This document shows, one piece after another, positions 19,007-30,137 of a stretch of 64,000 nucleotides of DNA. Below the pieces are notes generated by a model, which did no database searches, was not told the DNA's origin, and saw only the letters and a list, made by a program, of their open reading frames with translations. The stretch spans positions 1 to 64,000 of the forward strand of contig CAWUJT010000001.1 in assembly GCA_963922715.1 (NCBI GenBank), in the 5' to 3' direction. Origin of the DNA: CAWUJT01 sp963922715 (GTDB taxonomy: Bacteria > Pseudomonadota > Alphaproteobacteria > Rhodobacterales > Rhodobacteraceae). Every line of letters begins with the position of its first letter. The stretch's first letter is position 1. Both the position numbers and the translations under genes were made by a program.

Positions 19007-20302
19007 ATGTCCGACATAAGTATTGAAAAATCAAGCGCAGCTCCAAGCTTGGCAGAAGCAACCCGCGTCTGGTGGAAAATCGGGGTTTTGTCATTTGGTG
19101 GTCCAGCCGCACAAATCGCATTGATGCATAAGGAAGTTGTCGAAGAACATGGCTGGCTGTCGGAACAACAGTATCTGAACGCCCTCAGCTTCTGCATGTT
19201 GCTACCCGGACCAGAGGCAATGCAACTGGCCACCTATGTTGGATGGCGTCTGCACGGAATCTGGGGTGGATTGATAGCTGGCCTGCTATTTGTCTGCCCC
19301 GGGGCCGTCGTCATCATGGCGCTGGCGGCAATTTACAGTCTTCTTGGCGACGTGCCACTGGTCAGCGCATTCTTCTATGGGATCAAGGCGGCTGTCTTGG
19401 TCATTGTCCTAGAAGCACTGTTACGTATTTCGAAGAAGGCGCTTACACAAAACGCGCACTGGATCATCGCGGGAATGGCTTTTATTGGGATCTTCTTTTT
19501 GTCTATCCCTTATCCCATCATCGTCGCCCTGGCCGCATTTTGGGGGTGGTTCAATGGAGACGAAGATAAGACAAGAACAGTTGTTGCTGACACCGAACTG
19601 GTTCCAATAGGCCGCACATTCAGAACGATCCTGATATGGCTAGCCATTTGGGCGCTGCCATTCTTTGTTTTGTGGGTTTCAGATGCAAGCCAAATCCTTA
19701 TCGAAATCGGCATCTTCTTCTCTACCCTTGCAGTTGTAACTTTCGGTGGCGCATACGCCGTTCTCGCCTACATGGCACAGGACGTGGTGATGCAATTCGG
19801 CTGGCTGTCAGCAGGCGAGATGGTTGATGCTTTGGGCCTGGCCGAGACAACACCCGGCCCGCTTATCCTTGTTACGCAATTTGTTGGTTTTGTAGCGGGG
19901 TTCAAAGAAGGTGGGATGCTCTTGGCATTGGGTGCCGCTTTTGTGGCGCTCTGGGTAACCTTTGCCCCCTGTTTCTTGTGGATATTTTCAGGGGCTCATT
20001 ACATTGAATGGATATCGAACCAACCCAGATTGCGCGGCGCACTCAAAGCGATCACCGCTGCGGTGGTAGGTGTCATCCTGAATCTGTCTATCTGGTTCAG
20101 CCTCCACGTGCTGTTCGCTGATGTCCAGAAAGAGCAATGGGGTTTGCTCACCCTCTGGCTGCCGGTGTTCTCCTCAATTGAATGGCTGGCACTGGGTCTG
20201 TTTATCTTGAACAGTATTTTGGTGTTTCGATTTCACTGGGACATCTTAAAAATACTGCTTCTTTCTGCGCTGATTGGCAGCGGAATACATCTTCTTCTTT
20301 AA
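19007..20302 (+). CDS. chrA: Chromate efflux transporter ChrA
   Basis: The 431-residue membrane protein has two CHR domains, each opening with a conserved glycine/proline-rich segment: FGGPAAQIALMHKEVVEEHG in the first half and FGGAYAVLAYMAQDVVMQFG in the second. LLPGPEAMQLATYVGW and AETTPGPLILVTQFVGF are the paired PGP motifs. About ten hydrophobic segments are visible. It exports chromate, protecting against oxidative damage. It is cotranscribed with the rhodanese-ChrB gene and convergent with the malic enzyme gene. Confidence 0.95.
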   Translation: MSDISIEKSSAAPSLAEATRVWWKIGVLSFGGPAAQIALMHKEVVEEHGWLSEQQYLNALSFCMLLPGPEAMQLATYVGWRLHGIWGGLIAGLLFVCPGAVVIMALAAIYSLLGDVPLVSAFFYGIKAAVLVIVLEALLRISKKALTQNAHWIIAGMAFIGIFFLSIPYPIIVALAAFWGWFNGDEDKTRTVVADTELVPIGRTFRTILIWLAIWALPFFVLWVSDASQILIEIGIFFSTLAVVTFGGAYAVLAYMAQDVVMQFGWLSAGEMVDALGLAETTPGPLILVTQFVGFVAGFKEGGMLLALGAAFVALWVTFAPCFLWIFSGAHYIEWISNQPRLRGALKAITAAVVGVILNLSIWFSLHVLFADVQKEQWGLLTLWLPVFSSIEWLALGLFILNSILVFRFHWDILKILLLSALIGSGIHLLL

Positions 20303-20396
20303 AAACCAGGCTCCGAACAAACCCCTTACCGCCCTATTCTGCACCCAACTGGATTCGACCCCATGTTGGAGAGCATGAAGAGCAAGATGAGACCAT

Positions 20397-20414
20397 GGTG
20401 CCGGAAAAGGCACC
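20397..20414. terminator. Hairpin between convergent chrA and malic enzyme genes
   Basis: GGTGCC (20397-20402), a GGAAAA loop and GGCACC (20409-20414) form a perfect 6-bp stem in the 116-bp gap, close to the malic enzyme stop. No U-run follows on either strand, so it is a weak terminator candidate at best. Confidence 0.35.
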
Positions 20415-20418
20415 CAAT

Positions 20419-22695
20419 CTATCCATAATGCGCAACAGGGGTTCCGGCCAGAGCTGAGATATTCAAAAGCCCACGTGCTGTGATCGAGGGGGTGACGATG
20501 TGAGCTTTGTTGCCCATACCCATCAAAATCGGCCCGACTTCCAATCCACCACCGCGCATTTTCAGCATGTTTCGTGCGGCACTTGCGGTATCTGTCGAGG
20601 CAAAGATCAACACATTCGCCGGGCCTTCGAGGCGGGAGAAAGGCAGCAAGCGACTGCGCAATTCTGCGTCAAGGGCAGCATCCAAATTCATTTCGCCTTC
20701 ATAGGCAAAATCGACCTCACGCAGATCAAGCGCCTCTAGGGCTGCACGCATCAAGCGCCCTGATGCCGTGTCAAGATTGCCAAATTGCGAGCCTGAACAC
20801 AGCGCGATTTTAGGCTCAATCCCAAAACGGCGTACATGCCGGGCGGCACCGATCACAATCTCGACGATTTGATCCACGGTGGGTTCCGCATGCACTTGGG
20901 TATCGGCAATAAACAATGGACCATCTTCATGGATCATTAGGCTTAAAGCACCCACCGGATGGAGACCATCGCGGGCCAACAATTGCCTGACATACCCCAG
21001 ATGCCAAAGAAATTGCCCAAATGTGCCACAGATCAAACTGTCCGCTTCGCCGCGATGCACCATAACGGCAGCGATGGCCGTGGTGTTGGTGCGCATGATG
21101 GCACGGGCAAGATCAGGGGTGACGCCGCGCCGCGCCATCAGGCCGTGGTAGGTTTCCCAATATGCGCGATATCGTGCATCGTGTTCTGGGTTCACAATTT
21201 CCACTGTTTCTCCGAGCTTTAATTTCAAACCAGCGCGTTTGGCACGGGTTTCTATAACCTCGGGCCGTCCGATAAGGATCGGTACATCGGTGGTATCTTC
21301 CATCATCGCTTGGGCAGCCCGAAGCACGCGCTCGTCCTCGCCTTCGGCATAAACGATCTTGCGCTTGGTTTGGGCGGCGGCAGCGAACACAGGGCGCATC
21401 AAAAAAGCAGAGCGAAACACAGAACTATCGAGCTTGTCTTTGTACGCGTTGATCTCAAGCTCTCTTGTGGCCACACCGCTTTCGATGGCCGCCCGCGCCA
21501 CGGCAGAGCCTACAACACCCATAAGTCGGGGATCGAATGGCTTGGGAATTAGGTAATCGGGACCGAAAGACAGCTGTTCCCCCTTATAAGCCGCGGCCGC
21601 CTCGGCAGAGGTTGTTTCGCGCGCCAGTGCCGCGATCCCTTCGACACAGGCCACTTTCATGGCATCATTGATCTCAGTCGCGCCAACATCTAAAGCGCCA
21701 CGGAAAATGAAAGGAAAACACAACACGTTATTGACTTGGTTGGGATAATCGCTGCGCCCCGTGGCCATCAGAGCATCGGGTGCCACAGCGCGGACCTCTT
21801 CTGGCCAGATTTCGGGGGTCGGGTTAGCCAGGGCAAAAACGATAGGCCTTGCGGCCATTTGCGCCACCATGTCAGGTTTCAGAACGTTCGGCCCAGACAG
21901 GCCGAGGAACAAATCCGCCCCACGGATCACATCGCCGAGGCTGGCCGGGGCGTCACCTTGTGCAAAGGCGGCTTTCTGTGGGCTCATGTCAACTTCCCGT
22001 CCTTTATAGACAAGGCCCTCTCTATCGCACAGCCAAATATTCTCGCGCTTCACCCCAAGGCTAACCAGCATATTTAGGCAAGCAATACCCGCCGCGCCCC
22101 CGCCGGTCGAGACGACCTTAATCGCGTCGAAGGTTTTCTCTGCCACCATCAAGGCATTCAAGGCCGCCGCGCCCACAACGATCGCCGTGCCGTGTTGATC
22201 ATCGTGGAACACAGGAATAGACATGTTCTTTCGGCAAATCTCTTCGACGATGAAACACTCGGGCGCTTTGATGTCTTCCAGGTTGACCGCGCCAAATGTT
22301 GGCTCGAGCGCGCACACAATCTCGGCCAGGCGTTCAGGATCGGGTTCATTGACTTCGATATCAAAGCAATCGATATTGGCGAATTTCTTGAACAACACCG
22401 CTTTGCCTTCCATAACTGGTTTTGAGGCCAAAGCCCCGATATTGCCCAACCCTAACACGGCTGAGCCATTGGAAATCACCGCAACAAGATTGCCCCGTGC
22501 GGTGTATTTGGCCGCATTTGCAGGCTCTGCCACAATTTCCGCGCAGGCTTCTGCCACACCAGGCGAATACGCGCGCGCCAGATCTCTGCCGTTGGCCAGC
22601 GGTTTGGTGGCTCTGATTTCAAGCTTTCCCGGTTTGCCGCTGGCGTGATAGTCTAATGCCGCTTGGCGTAAGCTTTCCCGATCTTCGGTATCCAT
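20419..22695 (-). CDS. maeB: NADP-dependent malic enzyme with phosphotransacetylase-like domain
   Basis: The enzyme oxidatively decarboxylates malate to pyruvate, giving NADPH. Residues up to about 420 form the malic enzyme and NAD(P)-binding domains ([47 protein letters not shown]). From about 430 a phosphate acetyltransferase-like domain follows ([16 protein letters not shown]), which in MaeB proteins is regulatory, not a true PTA. ATG 22695 is chosen because GGGAGG lies 7 bases upstream; an in-frame TTG 15 bp earlier would overlap that site. Length is 758 residues, normal for MaeB. Confidence 0.95.
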   Translation of the reverse strand: MDTEDRESLRQAALDYHASGKPGKLEIRATKPLANGRDLARAYSPGVAEACAEIVAEPANAAKYTARGNLVAVISNGSAVLGLGNIGALASKPVMEGKAVLFKKFANIDCFDIEVNEPDPERLAEIVCALEPTFGAVNLEDIKAPECFIVEEICRKNMSIPVFHDDQHGTAIVVGAAALNALMVAEKTFDAIKVVSTGGGAAGIACLNMLVSLGVKRENIWLCDREGLVYKGREVDMSPQKAAFAQGDAPASLGDVIRGADLFLGLSGPNVLKPDMVAQMAARPIVFALANPTPEIWPEEVRAVAPDALMATGRSDYPNQVNNVLCFPFIFRGALDVGATEINDAMKVACVEGIAALARETTSAEAAAAYKGEQLSFGPDYLIPKPFDPRLMGVVGSAVARAAIESGVATRELEINAYKDKLDSSVFRSAFLMRPVFAAAAQTKRKIVYAEGEDERVLRAAQAMMEDTTDVPILIGRPEVIETRAKRAGLKLKLGETVEIVNPEHDARYRAYWETYHGLMARRGVTPDLARAIMRTNTTAIAAVMVHRGEADSLICGTFGQFLWHLGYVRQLLARDGLHPVGALSLMIHEDGPLFIADTQVHAEPTVDQIVEIVIGAARHVRRFGIEPKIALCSGSQFGNLDTASGRLMRAALEALDLREVDFAYEGEMNLDAALDAELRSRLLPFSRLEGPANVLIFASTDTASAARNMLKMRGGGLEVGPILMGMGNKAHIVTPSITARGLLNISALAGTPVAHYG

Positions 22696-22794
22696 TGCAT
22701 AGCCTCCCAACCCGTCAATGTCCCATTCTTATCAACTGTAAGATACTTGCCTACACGAAGCCAGCACGATCCCTTGCACCAGGGCGTCCTAAGA

Positions 22795-23391
22795 TCACCC
22801 TTTTGCCGCCTCCCAATATGTGAAATCACGCGAGTGGCTTGCCCGGACTTGATCGTGCAGTTCTTGTGAGAGATGGGTTGGTCCTTCGGGGGACACATTT
22901 TCCTTAGAGAGTATAATTTTTTGCGCAAGTTGTTCTTCGAGAAAAGAGATCACTGTTGACATATTTTCATAGCGGAAGAGGTGATCAACGCCCAGTTCCC
23001 CTGATTTGGTTGTCAAAAACCGCCCTTGGCTGCCTAAAGCTGCATAAGCTGGCGGCGTCTGCCTGAGCCATTCCCGCACAAAATCTTCGAAAGTAACCTC
23101 GGGCGGAATGGCCTTTTCCCGACCTGAGATTTCTGGACGGCTCCGATACCGATACCATGACCCGAGCCAATCCACCGGCTCGCGTATAAGGGCAACACGC
23201 TTGAAGTGCCGTTGCCCACGCTCAATAAATCGCATCACCTCGCGCTCATATTTTTGCACGTTGCAATGCTTTAGTCCGGGGGGATTTACAATCGCCACGT
23301 CAGCATAGGGTGCAAGGGCTGCCTCAAGCGCGGTGGTTCCCGTTTTGGGGACGGCAAACAAAATAAGTTTTGCTTTCCAAAAGACCAACAT
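22795..23391 (-). CDS. Sulfotransferase family protein
   Basis: The 198-residue protein shows the 5'-phosphosulfate binding loop near its start (FAVPKTGTTALEAAL) and a 3'-phosphate binding segment (ALIREPVDWLGSWY), so it most likely uses PAPS to sulfate an unknown acceptor. The start is ATG 23391; a TTG six codons upstream is an alternative. It is short compared with typical sulfotransferases (about 250-300). It lies 100 bp upstream of the malic enzyme gene on the same strand, but nothing ties the two functions together, and it is divergent from recA. Confidence 0.75.
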   Translation of the reverse strand: MLVFWKAKLILFAVPKTGTTALEAALAPYADVAIVNPPGLKHCNVQKYEREVMRFIERGQRHFKRVALIREPVDWLGSWYRYRSRPEISGREKAIPPEVTFEDFVREWLRQTPPAYAALGSQGRFLTTKSGELGVDHLFRYENMSTVISFLEEQLAQKIILSKENVSPEGPTHLSQELHDQVRASHSRDFTYWEAAKG

Positions 23392-23504
23392 GCAAAAAGA
23401 CTTTCCCAATCACTTTTTTCTAACGTCTCATTAACTTGAGTCTTTCATCAGTGGAATAGGAACAATTTCTCTTGAAATGTTCTCATTTTGGCCTCATAAG
23501 ATAA

Positions 23505-23519
23505 GAACATGAGGTGAAC
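23505..23519. promoter_or_regulatory. LexA (SOS) box upstream of recA
   Basis: GAAC-ATGAGGT-GAAC matches the alphaproteobacterial LexA direct repeat (GTTC-N7-GTTC on the other strand) exactly. It lies 50 bp before the recA start, where a repressor would block the promoter. This predicts DNA-damage induction of recA. Confidence 0.88.
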
Positions 23520-23568
23520 ATCAACAAGCGTTGCTATTTTGTGGCACGCATGAAATGAAGGGCAGAAA

Positions 23569-24639
23569 ATGGCACTGGCAGATATTTTAGATATGACATC
23601 AAAACGCAGCAGCGACAAACAAAAGGCACTCGACTCTGCTTTGGCTCAGATCGAACGCCAATTCGGCAAAGGCTCCATCATGAAACTCGGGGCCGATAGC
23701 CCTATGGCGGAGATTGAGGCGACCTCGACCGGCTCACTGGGGCTTGACATCGCGCTGGGCATTGGCGGATTGCCAAAAGGGCGCATTATCGAGATTTATG
23801 GCCCTGAAAGCTCCGGCAAAACGACGTTGACCCTACACTGCATCGCGGAAGAGCAGAAGAAGGGTGGCATTTGCGCGTTTGTGGATGCTGAACATGCGCT
23901 CGATCCGCAATATGCCCGCAAGCTGGGCGTCGATCTGGATGAGCTCCTGATTTCTCAGCCCGATACAGGGGAACAAGCGCTTGAGATCACCGATACGTTG
24001 GTGCGTTCCGGGGCGGTCAATATGGTTGTGGTTGATTCGGTGGCTGCCCTCACGCCCAAGTCGGAACTCGAAGGCGATATGGGCGATAGCTCTGTCGGTG
24101 TTCATGCCCGCTTGATGAGCCAAGCGATGCGCAAACTCACAGGCTCAATCGCGCGGTCGAATTGCATGGTGATTTTTATCAACCAAATCCGCATGAAAAT
24201 TGGCGTTATGTTCGGCTCTCCTGAAACCACAACCGGGGGCAATGCACTGAAATTCTATAGCTCCGTCCGTTTGGACATACGCCGCATCGGGTCGATCAAG
24301 GATAAGGATGAGGTTGTTGGCAACTCCACGCGGGTGAAAGTCGTCAAAAACAAAGTGGCTCCGCCGTTCAAACAAGTGGAATTCGACATCATGTATGGGG
24401 AAGGTATTTCCAAGATGGGTGAGCTTCTTGATCTGGGTGTTAAGGCCGGTGTGGTTGAAAAATCCGGCTCTTGGTTCTCATATGGGGATGAACGTATCGG
24501 TCAGGGGCGGGAAAACGCCAAAAACTTCCTGCGGGAAAACGGTGCGGTTGCGCTCGAAATTGAAGACAAAATCCGCGCCGCCCATGGTCTTGATTTCCAT
24601 ATGACGGAGACTGATAAGGCCGAAATTCTCAATGAATAG
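23569..24639 (+). CDS. recA: Recombinase RecA
   Basis: RecA forms the ATP-dependent filament on single-stranded DNA, drives strand exchange and stimulates LexA cleavage. The 356-residue protein has Walker A GPESSGKT, the KEN-type dimer and L1/L2 loop regions ([20 protein letters not shown]) and the standard [18 protein letters not shown] near its N terminus. A consensus LexA box precedes it. alaS follows 97 bp downstream on the same strand. Confidence 0.98.
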   Translation: MALADILDMTSKRSSDKQKALDSALAQIERQFGKGSIMKLGADSPMAEIEATSTGSLGLDIALGIGGLPKGRIIEIYGPESSGKTTLTLHCIAEEQKKGGICAFVDAEHALDPQYARKLGVDLDELLISQPDTGEQALEITDTLVRSGAVNMVVVDSVAALTPKSELEGDMGDSSVGVHARLMSQAMRKLTGSIARSNCMVIFINQIRMKIGVMFGSPETTTGGNALKFYSSVRLDIRRIGSIKDKDEVVGNSTRVKVVKNKVAPPFKQVEFDIMYGEGISKMGELLDLGVKAGVVEKSGSWFSYGDERIGQGRENAKNFLRENGAVALEIEDKIRAAHGLDFHMTETDKAEILNE

Positions 24640-24736
24640 ATGAATGTTCAAGCGCGTTGTGCATAGCCATGGACAGCGCGCCCTCATAAAGCTACATCCT
24701 CTTGCGGAACAAAACCTGGCAAGAGCGATATCAATC

Positions 24737-27409
24737 ATGGCAAGCCTTAACACGATACGTCAAACCTTTCTCGATTACTTTGCCCGTCATGGGCATCAAG
24801 TGGTGGCAAGCTCACCGCTGGTGCCGCGTAACGATCCAACCCTGATGTTCGTCAACTCGGGTATGGTGCAGTTCAAAAATGTGTTCACAGGGTTGGAAAA
24901 ACGAGAGTACCAGCGCGCGGTGACAGCACAAAAATGCGTGCGCGCGGGCGGCAAGCACAACGATTTGGACAATGTGGGATACACCGCCCGTCATCACACC
25001 TTTTTTGAAATGCTCGGCAATTTTAGCTTTGGCGATTATTTCAAAACGGAAGCCATTCCCTTTGCCTGGGAGCTGATCACCAAAGACTTCGCGATCCCGT
25101 CAGATCGCCTTTATACGACTGTTTTTCACACGGATGACGAGGCCTATGAGATCTGGAAAAAGGTAGGTGTGCCAGAAGATCGAATAATCCGCATCGCCAC
25201 CTCTGACAACTTTTGGCAAATGGGCCCCACGGGGCCGTGCGGCCCGTGCAGTGAGATTTTCTATGATCATGGCCCACATATTTGGGGCGGGCCACCGGGC
25301 AGCCCCGAGGAGGATGGCGATCGGTTTATTGAGATTTGGAACATCGTCTTTATGCAAAACGAGCAATTCGAAGACGGTAGCATGAAGGCGCTCGACATTC
25401 AGTCCATTGACACGGGCATGGGGCTGGAACGGATTGGCGCACTTCTTCAGGGCACAAATGATGTTTACGACACAGATCTAATGCGCAGTTTGATAGAAGC
25501 CAGTGCGGATGCGACATCACAAGACCCGGATGGACCTGGCAAAACACATCATCGTGTGATTGCAGATCACTTGCGCTCCGTCGCTTTTTTGATTGCCGAT
25601 GGTGTCATGCCCTCAAACGAAGGACGTGGCTATGTTCTGCGCCGGATTATGCGCCGGGCTATGCGGCACGCGCATCTTTTGGGCGCGAAAGACCCAGTGA
25701 TGCACAGCCTTGTACCAGCGCTTGTGCGGCAAATGGGGCAACACTATCAAGAGCTTGTTAAAGCACAGGCCCTTGTTACGGAAACGCTGCATCTGGAAGA
25801 AACAAAATTCCAAGCCACGCTCGACCGGGGGCTTAAACTGCTCGACGAAGAACTCACGCAGTTGCCACAGGGCGCGGCGCTGCCAGGTGAAACGGCCTTT
25901 AAACTCTATGATACATATGGGTTTCCGCTTGACCTGACCCAGGATGCCCTGCGCGAAAAGGGTCACGATGTTGATGTGGCGGGTTTTGATGAGGCTATGG
26001 CGGAACAAAAGCGCAAAGCACGTGCAGCTTGGGCAGGTTCGGGGGCCGCGAGCGATGCAGCGATCTGGTTCGATATCGCTGAGGCAACAGGCAGCACAGA
26101 GTTTCTCGGTTATGAGACAGAAAAGGCCGAAGGTGTTGTTGTTGCTTTGGTCCGTGACGGCGCGGAAACCGATAAGCTCAAAGAGGGTGAGACGGGGTGG
26201 GTCGTTCTCAATCAAACCCCCTTTTATGGGGAATCTGGGGGACAAGTGGGTGATACGGGTTGGTTGCGCCGTCTTGAAAATGAGGACGATTTTGCCCATG
26301 TCACCGACACGCAAAAATTGGCCGATGGACGCCTGATTGCCCATTTGGTGACCCAAGAGCGCGGCACGATCACCAAACATGACGCTTTGGCGCTTGAGGT
26401 AAATCACAAGCGCCGCAGTGCCATTCGCGCCAACCATTCCGCAACCCATCTTCTCCATGAAGCTTTACGTGTGGCGCTTGGAGATCAGGTTGCGCAGCGT
26501 GGCTCTCTCAACGCGCCGGATCGGTTGCGGTTTGATTTTAGTCATACCAAGGCGCTCAGCCTTGCGGAATTGGCGCATGTTGAGGCAGAGGTGAACGCCT
26601 ATATTCGTCAAAATACACTTGTTCAAACACGGATTATGACACCAGACGACGCCCGCGCTTTGGGGGCGCAGGCGCTTTTCGGGGAAAAATATGGCGATGA
26701 GGTGCGCGTTGTCTCCATGGGGCAGAAAACAGGCTCCGGCAAAGGGGCGGATGGACAGACATATTCGCTTGAACTTTGTGGCGGGACGCATGTGGCGCGC
26801 ACCGGCGATATCGGGGCCTTTGTGACCTTAGGGGACAGTGCAAGCAGCGCGGGCGTGCGGCGGATCGAGGCGCTGACAGGGGCAAAAGCGTTAGACTATC
26901 TCAGAGCACAAGACCACAAACTCGCAGAAACCGCTTTGGTGCTAAAAGCCCAAGCCACCGAGGTCCCTGAGCGTGTGCGTGCCCTGATGGAGGAGCGTAA
27001 AGCGCTGCAAGCCGAAGTCAGCCAACTCAGACGTGATCTCGCTATGTCGGGGGGTGCGGATGCACCTGAGGTCAACGTCACAGAAATCGCAGGCGTTAAA
27101 TTTATAGCGCAGGTGTTGCAAGGGGTTCCCGGCAAAGAGCTTCCTGCTTTGATCGACGCACACAAAGACACGCTTGGCAGTGGCGTTGTTCTGATGATGA
27201 CGGAAACAGGTGGTAAAGCCGCTGTGGCTGTGGGGGTGACATCTGACCTTATAGAAAGATATTCCGCCGTTGATTTGCTGCGTGCCGCGGTGGCGGCCTT
27301 AGATGGCAAAGGCGGCGGCGGGCGTCCTGATTTGGCCCAGGGCGGGGCACCTTCCTTGGCCCAGGCGGATGCGGCGGTCACGGCTGTTGGAACTCTTCTC
27401 AAGGGGTAA
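24737..27409 (+). CDS. alaS: Alanine-tRNA ligase
   Basis: AlaRS charges tRNA-Ala and clears mischarged Ser/Gly-tRNA. The 890-residue chain has the catalytic core at the N terminus ([34 protein letters not shown]), the editing domain ([14 protein letters not shown] with HxxxH and later [10 protein letters not shown]), and a C-terminal coiled region with a glycine-rich end ([14 protein letters not shown]). I start at ATG 24737 because the family begins MASLNxIRxxFLDYF; the frame is open 93 bp further upstream without a conserved sequence. Confidence 0.97.
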   Translation: MASLNTIRQTFLDYFARHGHQVVASSPLVPRNDPTLMFVNSGMVQFKNVFTGLEKREYQRAVTAQKCVRAGGKHNDLDNVGYTARHHTFFEMLGNFSFGDYFKTEAIPFAWELITKDFAIPSDRLYTTVFHTDDEAYEIWKKVGVPEDRIIRIATSDNFWQMGPTGPCGPCSEIFYDHGPHIWGGPPGSPEEDGDRFIEIWNIVFMQNEQFEDGSMKALDIQSIDTGMGLERIGALLQGTNDVYDTDLMRSLIEASADATSQDPDGPGKTHHRVIADHLRSVAFLIADGVMPSNEGRGYVLRRIMRRAMRHAHLLGAKDPVMHSLVPALVRQMGQHYQELVKAQALVTETLHLEETKFQATLDRGLKLLDEELTQLPQGAALPGETAFKLYDTYGFPLDLTQDALREKGHDVDVAGFDEAMAEQKRKARAAWAGSGAASDAAIWFDIAEATGSTEFLGYETEKAEGVVVALVRDGAETDKLKEGETGWVVLNQTPFYGESGGQVGDTGWLRRLENEDDFAHVTDTQKLADGRLIAHLVTQERGTITKHDALALEVNHKRRSAIRANHSATHLLHEALRVALGDQVAQRGSLNAPDRLRFDFSHTKALSLAELAHVEAEVNAYIRQNTLVQTRIMTPDDARALGAQALFGEKYGDEVRVVSMGQKTGSGKGADGQTYSLELCGGTHVARTGDIGAFVTLGDSASSAGVRRIEALTGAKALDYLRAQDHKLAETALVLKAQATEVPERVRALMEERKALQAEVSQLRRDLAMSGGADAPEVNVTEIAGVKFIAQVLQGVPGKELPALIDAHKDTLGSGVVLMMTETGGKAAVAVGVTSDLIERYSAVDLLRAAVAALDGKGGGGRPDLAQGGAPSLAQADAAVTAVGTLLKG

Positions 27410-27412
27410 GCC

Positions 27413-28156
27413 ATGGATACGTTGACCACGCCCCAAGGCCGACAGTTGATCTACAACAAAACGCCTGGACGAACCCCTGGGATTGTTTTTCTGGGTGGAT
27501 ATATGTCTGATCGGTCCGGCTCTAAAGCGGTTCACCTGGAAAGTTGGGCGCAATTGCAAGGATATGCTTATGTGCGTTTTGATTACTCTGGCCATGGGGA
27601 AAGTAGCGGGCGTTTCGAAGACGGTGCGATTGGCGATTGGTATGAAGATGCTTTGGCGATCCTAGAAAGCTGCTGTGAAGGGCCACAGATCCTTGTCGGC
27701 AGCTCTATGGGCGGCTGGATTGCATTGCTCATCGCCCGAGAAAGAGTCGATCTTGTGTCGGGTCTTGTCACCATCGCGGTGGCCCCTGATTTTACGACGA
27801 TGAAATGGGACAGTTTGAGCAATGACCAGAAAAATGCTGTGGCGCAATATGGACATCATCGTGAACCTTCCGCGTATGGTACAGATTACATTTTCACCAA
27901 ACGTTTGTTTGAGGATGGCATGGCGCGGTCCGTTCTCAACCACCCTTTGTGCTTGAATATGCCGATCCGCATGTTGCAAGGCACAGAAGACAAAGCTGTC
28001 CCCACAGAGGTGGCTTTGCGGCTTCTGGCCCATATTGAATGCCCTGACGCCAGCCTGGAGCTTGTGAAAAGCAAAGATCACTCCTTTTCCGATTCTGAGT
28101 GTTTGACACGTATCGAGACAAAAATTTCCGAAGTCCAAGAACGGATTGGTCACTAA
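27413..28156 (+). CDS. Alpha/beta hydrolase (ABHD10-like)
   Basis: The 247-residue protein has the nucleophile elbow GSSMGG, the oxyanion region IVFLGGYMSD and the family motif FDYSGHGESSG. The catalytic His is in KSKDHSFSD near the C terminus, and the acid is likely the Asp in QGTEDKAVP. The overall pattern resembles mitochondrial ABHD10-type thioesterases/esterases. The substrate is unknown. It begins 3 bases after the alaS stop with AAGGGG as ribosome binding site, so it is cotranslated with alaS. Confidence 0.8.
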   Translation: MDTLTTPQGRQLIYNKTPGRTPGIVFLGGYMSDRSGSKAVHLESWAQLQGYAYVRFDYSGHGESSGRFEDGAIGDWYEDALAILESCCEGPQILVGSSMGGWIALLIARERVDLVSGLVTIAVAPDFTTMKWDSLSNDQKNAVAQYGHHREPSAYGTDYIFTKRLFEDGMARSVLNHPLCLNMPIRMLQGTEDKAVPTEVALRLLAHIECPDASLELVKSKDHSFSDSECLTRIETKISEVQERIGH

Positions 28157-28262
28157 GGCCGACGCGCTCATTTCAAAGCCATAAGCGGCACACAGCCGTA
28201 TTCCGTGGTTTGTGTAAAGCTTTTCTAGACCAATGTTGTTCAAGATTATATTTGATGATCCC

Positions 28263-28418
28263 ATGACAAAGAAGACCAGCACCCCAGCAACACGCCAAGA
28301 CCGCTTGAAAGCGGCCTTGAAGGCCAATATGACAAAACGAAAGGCCCAAGCCAAAGCGCGTGACGCGGGTAAAAAGACAAAGATAAACCAAAATTCAAAT
28401 GTAGAGCAGGATGGATAG
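28263..28418 (+). CDS. Small basic conserved protein preceding murA
   Basis: A 51-residue, Lys/Arg/Ala-rich polypeptide starts [20 protein letters not shown] and overlaps the murA start by 8 bp. I recognise this as a small lineage-specific protein commonly found upstream of murA in the Rhodobacterales, but no function is known to me. An ATG 30 bp upstream is an alternative start. Its strong positive charge suggests nucleic-acid or ribosome association, which is speculation. Confidence 0.6.
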   Translation: MTKKTSTPATRQDRLKAALKANMTKRKAQAKARDAGKKTKINQNSNVEQDG

Positions 28419-29679
28419 TATAATTGTCACGGGCAATGGCCCGCTTTCAGGTCAGATTTCTATTGCTGGCGCAAAAAACGCATGTTTGACGCTCATGCCT
28501 GTCACTTTGCTGACGGATGAGCCACTCACGCTGATCAACACACCAAGATTGTCCGACATCCAAACGATGACACGCCTGTTGCAATCCTTGGGAGCAGAAG
28601 TCCAAGCCCTTGCCGATGGGACCGTTTTATCCCTGTCGTCACATGCTTTGACCACGTGCAAAGCGGACTACAACATTGTGCGTAAAATGCGTGCCTCCAT
28701 TTTGGTGCTTGGTCCTTTGCTGGCCCGCTTTGGGGAGGCCACTGTCTCCCTTCCTGGCGGCTGTGCCATCGGCGCGCGTCCGGTCGATCTACACCTCAAA
28801 GCTTTGGAAACCATGGGGGCTGTTCTGGAGCTACGCGACGGGTACGTGCATGCAAAAGCCCCCTCCAGTGGGTTGACAGGGGGGACGGTGAACTTTCCCT
28901 TCGTCTCTGTCGGAGCCACTGAAAACGCATTGATGGCTGCGACACTTGCAAAAGGCACGAGTGTTCTTAAGAATGCGGCGCGCGAACCAGAAATCGTCGA
29001 TCTTGGTAAGTGCTTGCAAGCCATGGGGGCCAAAATCGATGGATTGGGAACGGACATAATTACGGTTGAGGGTGTTGAAGCCCTTCAGGGCACCACGCAT
29101 CGTGTGATCACAGATCGTATCGAGCTTGGTACCTACATGATTGCCCCTGCTATTACGGGGGGCTCTGTCTTGCTTGAAAACGGACGTCGTTCTCTTCTGG
29201 AGGCGTTTTGCAAAAAACTCGAAGAGACAGGTGTCACGATCACAGAAACCCCGGACGGTTTGCGTGTGACACGACCTGACGGGCCAATTCATGCGACAGA
29301 TTTTGACACTGCGCCCTTTCCAGGTTTCCCAACCGATTTACAAGCGCAAATGATGGCGCTGCTCTCTACCGCAGCAGGCACCTCTGTCATTCATGAGCAT
29401 GTGTTTGAAAACCGCTTTATGCATGCGCCTGAATTGGCGCGCATGGGCGCAAAGATTGATATTTCTGGTGGGACGGCAACGGTGACAGGGGTTTCAGGCC
29501 TGAAGGGGGCCCCGGTTATGGCCACAGATCTACGGGCGTCCGTGTCTCTTATCCTTGCAGGGCTGGCCGCAGAGGGGCGCACCCGTGTTGCGCGTGTGTA
29601 TCATCTGGATCGTGGATATGAGCGGGTGGTGGAAAAATTGAGTGCGGTTGGGGCACAAATCGAACGTGTGTCGGAATGA
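28411..29679 (+). CDS. murA: UDP-N-acetylglucosamine 1-carboxyvinyltransferase
   Basis: MurA transfers enolpyruvate from PEP to UDP-GlcNAc, the first committed step of peptidoglycan synthesis. The 422-residue protein has the N-terminal [20 protein letters not shown] with substrate-contacting Lys-Asn, and the catalytic loop [18 protein letters not shown] with the active-site cysteine (fosfomycin target). It overlaps both neighbours: the small basic protein before it and the DUF2948 gene (ATGA) after it. Confidence 0.97.
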   Translation: MDSIIVTGNGPLSGQISIAGAKNACLTLMPVTLLTDEPLTLINTPRLSDIQTMTRLLQSLGAEVQALADGTVLSLSSHALTTCKADYNIVRKMRASILVLGPLLARFGEATVSLPGGCAIGARPVDLHLKALETMGAVLELRDGYVHAKAPSSGLTGGTVNFPFVSVGATENALMAATLAKGTSVLKNAAREPEIVDLGKCLQAMGAKIDGLGTDIITVEGVEALQGTTHRVITDRIELGTYMIAPAITGGSVLLENGRRSLLEAFCKKLEETGVTITETPDGLRVTRPDGPIHATDFDTAPFPGFPTDLQAQMMALLSTAAGTSVIHEHVFENRFMHAPELARMGAKIDISGGTATVTGVSGLKGAPVMATDLRASVSLILAGLAAEGRTRVARVYHLDRGYERVVEKLSAVGAQIERVSE

Positions 29680-30137
29680 GTGAAGATGCCAGTTTTCGAG
29701 ATGGGGATGAGCATCCACTTCGTCTGATTGCGCGTGACAGTGAAGACTTGGTGGCGATCTCTGCCTTGGTTCAAGACGCTATTCTGCCCGCGAACGAGAT
29801 GAAGTGGGTACGCAAGAAAAGACAATTCTCGTTGCTGGTCAATCGCTACCGTTGGGAAGATCCAGCCGCGCGCAACGAACGTGTCCAGGCTGTTTTGAGT
29901 TTCCATGATGTGTTCAAAGTCAGAAGTGCAGGGATTTCGCCAGATAGTGAGACGGTTCTGTCCCTGATGGCGTTGGCATGGATCCCCGATCAAGATGGCA
30001 TGGGCCAAGTTGAACTGACATTTTCTGGTGATGGGACGCTGGTTCTACATGTGGAGTGTTTAGAGGTCTGGCTGCGTGATGTCAGCCGCCCGTATGAAGC
30101 ACCCTCTGGCCAAGCCCCAAAGCACTTATTGGATTAA
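29676..30137 (+). CDS. DUF2948 family protein
   Basis: The 153-residue protein has the DUF2948 pattern ([34 protein letters not shown] segment, [15 protein letters not shown], ending HLLD). No function is established. It starts inside the murA stop (ATGA) and ends tail-to-tail with the adenosine kinase-like gene, sharing the four bases TTAA. No signal peptide or membrane segment is visible. Confidence 0.85.
   Translation: MSEDASFRDGDEHPLRLIARDSEDLVAISALVQDAILPANEMKWVRKKRQFSLLVNRYRWEDPAARNERVQAVLSFHDVFKVRSAGISPDSETVLSLMALAWIPDQDGMGQVELTFSGDGTLVLHVECLEVWLRDVSRPYEAPSGQAPKHLLD

Noticed and set aside
25613..26458. 281-codon minus-strand frame opposite alaS
   Set aside because: It is fully antisense to the conserved AlaRS core and editing domains, with no recognisable protein features.
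28668..29292. Minus-strand frames opposite murA
   Set aside because: They overlap the conserved MurA reading frame and have no independent start signals.
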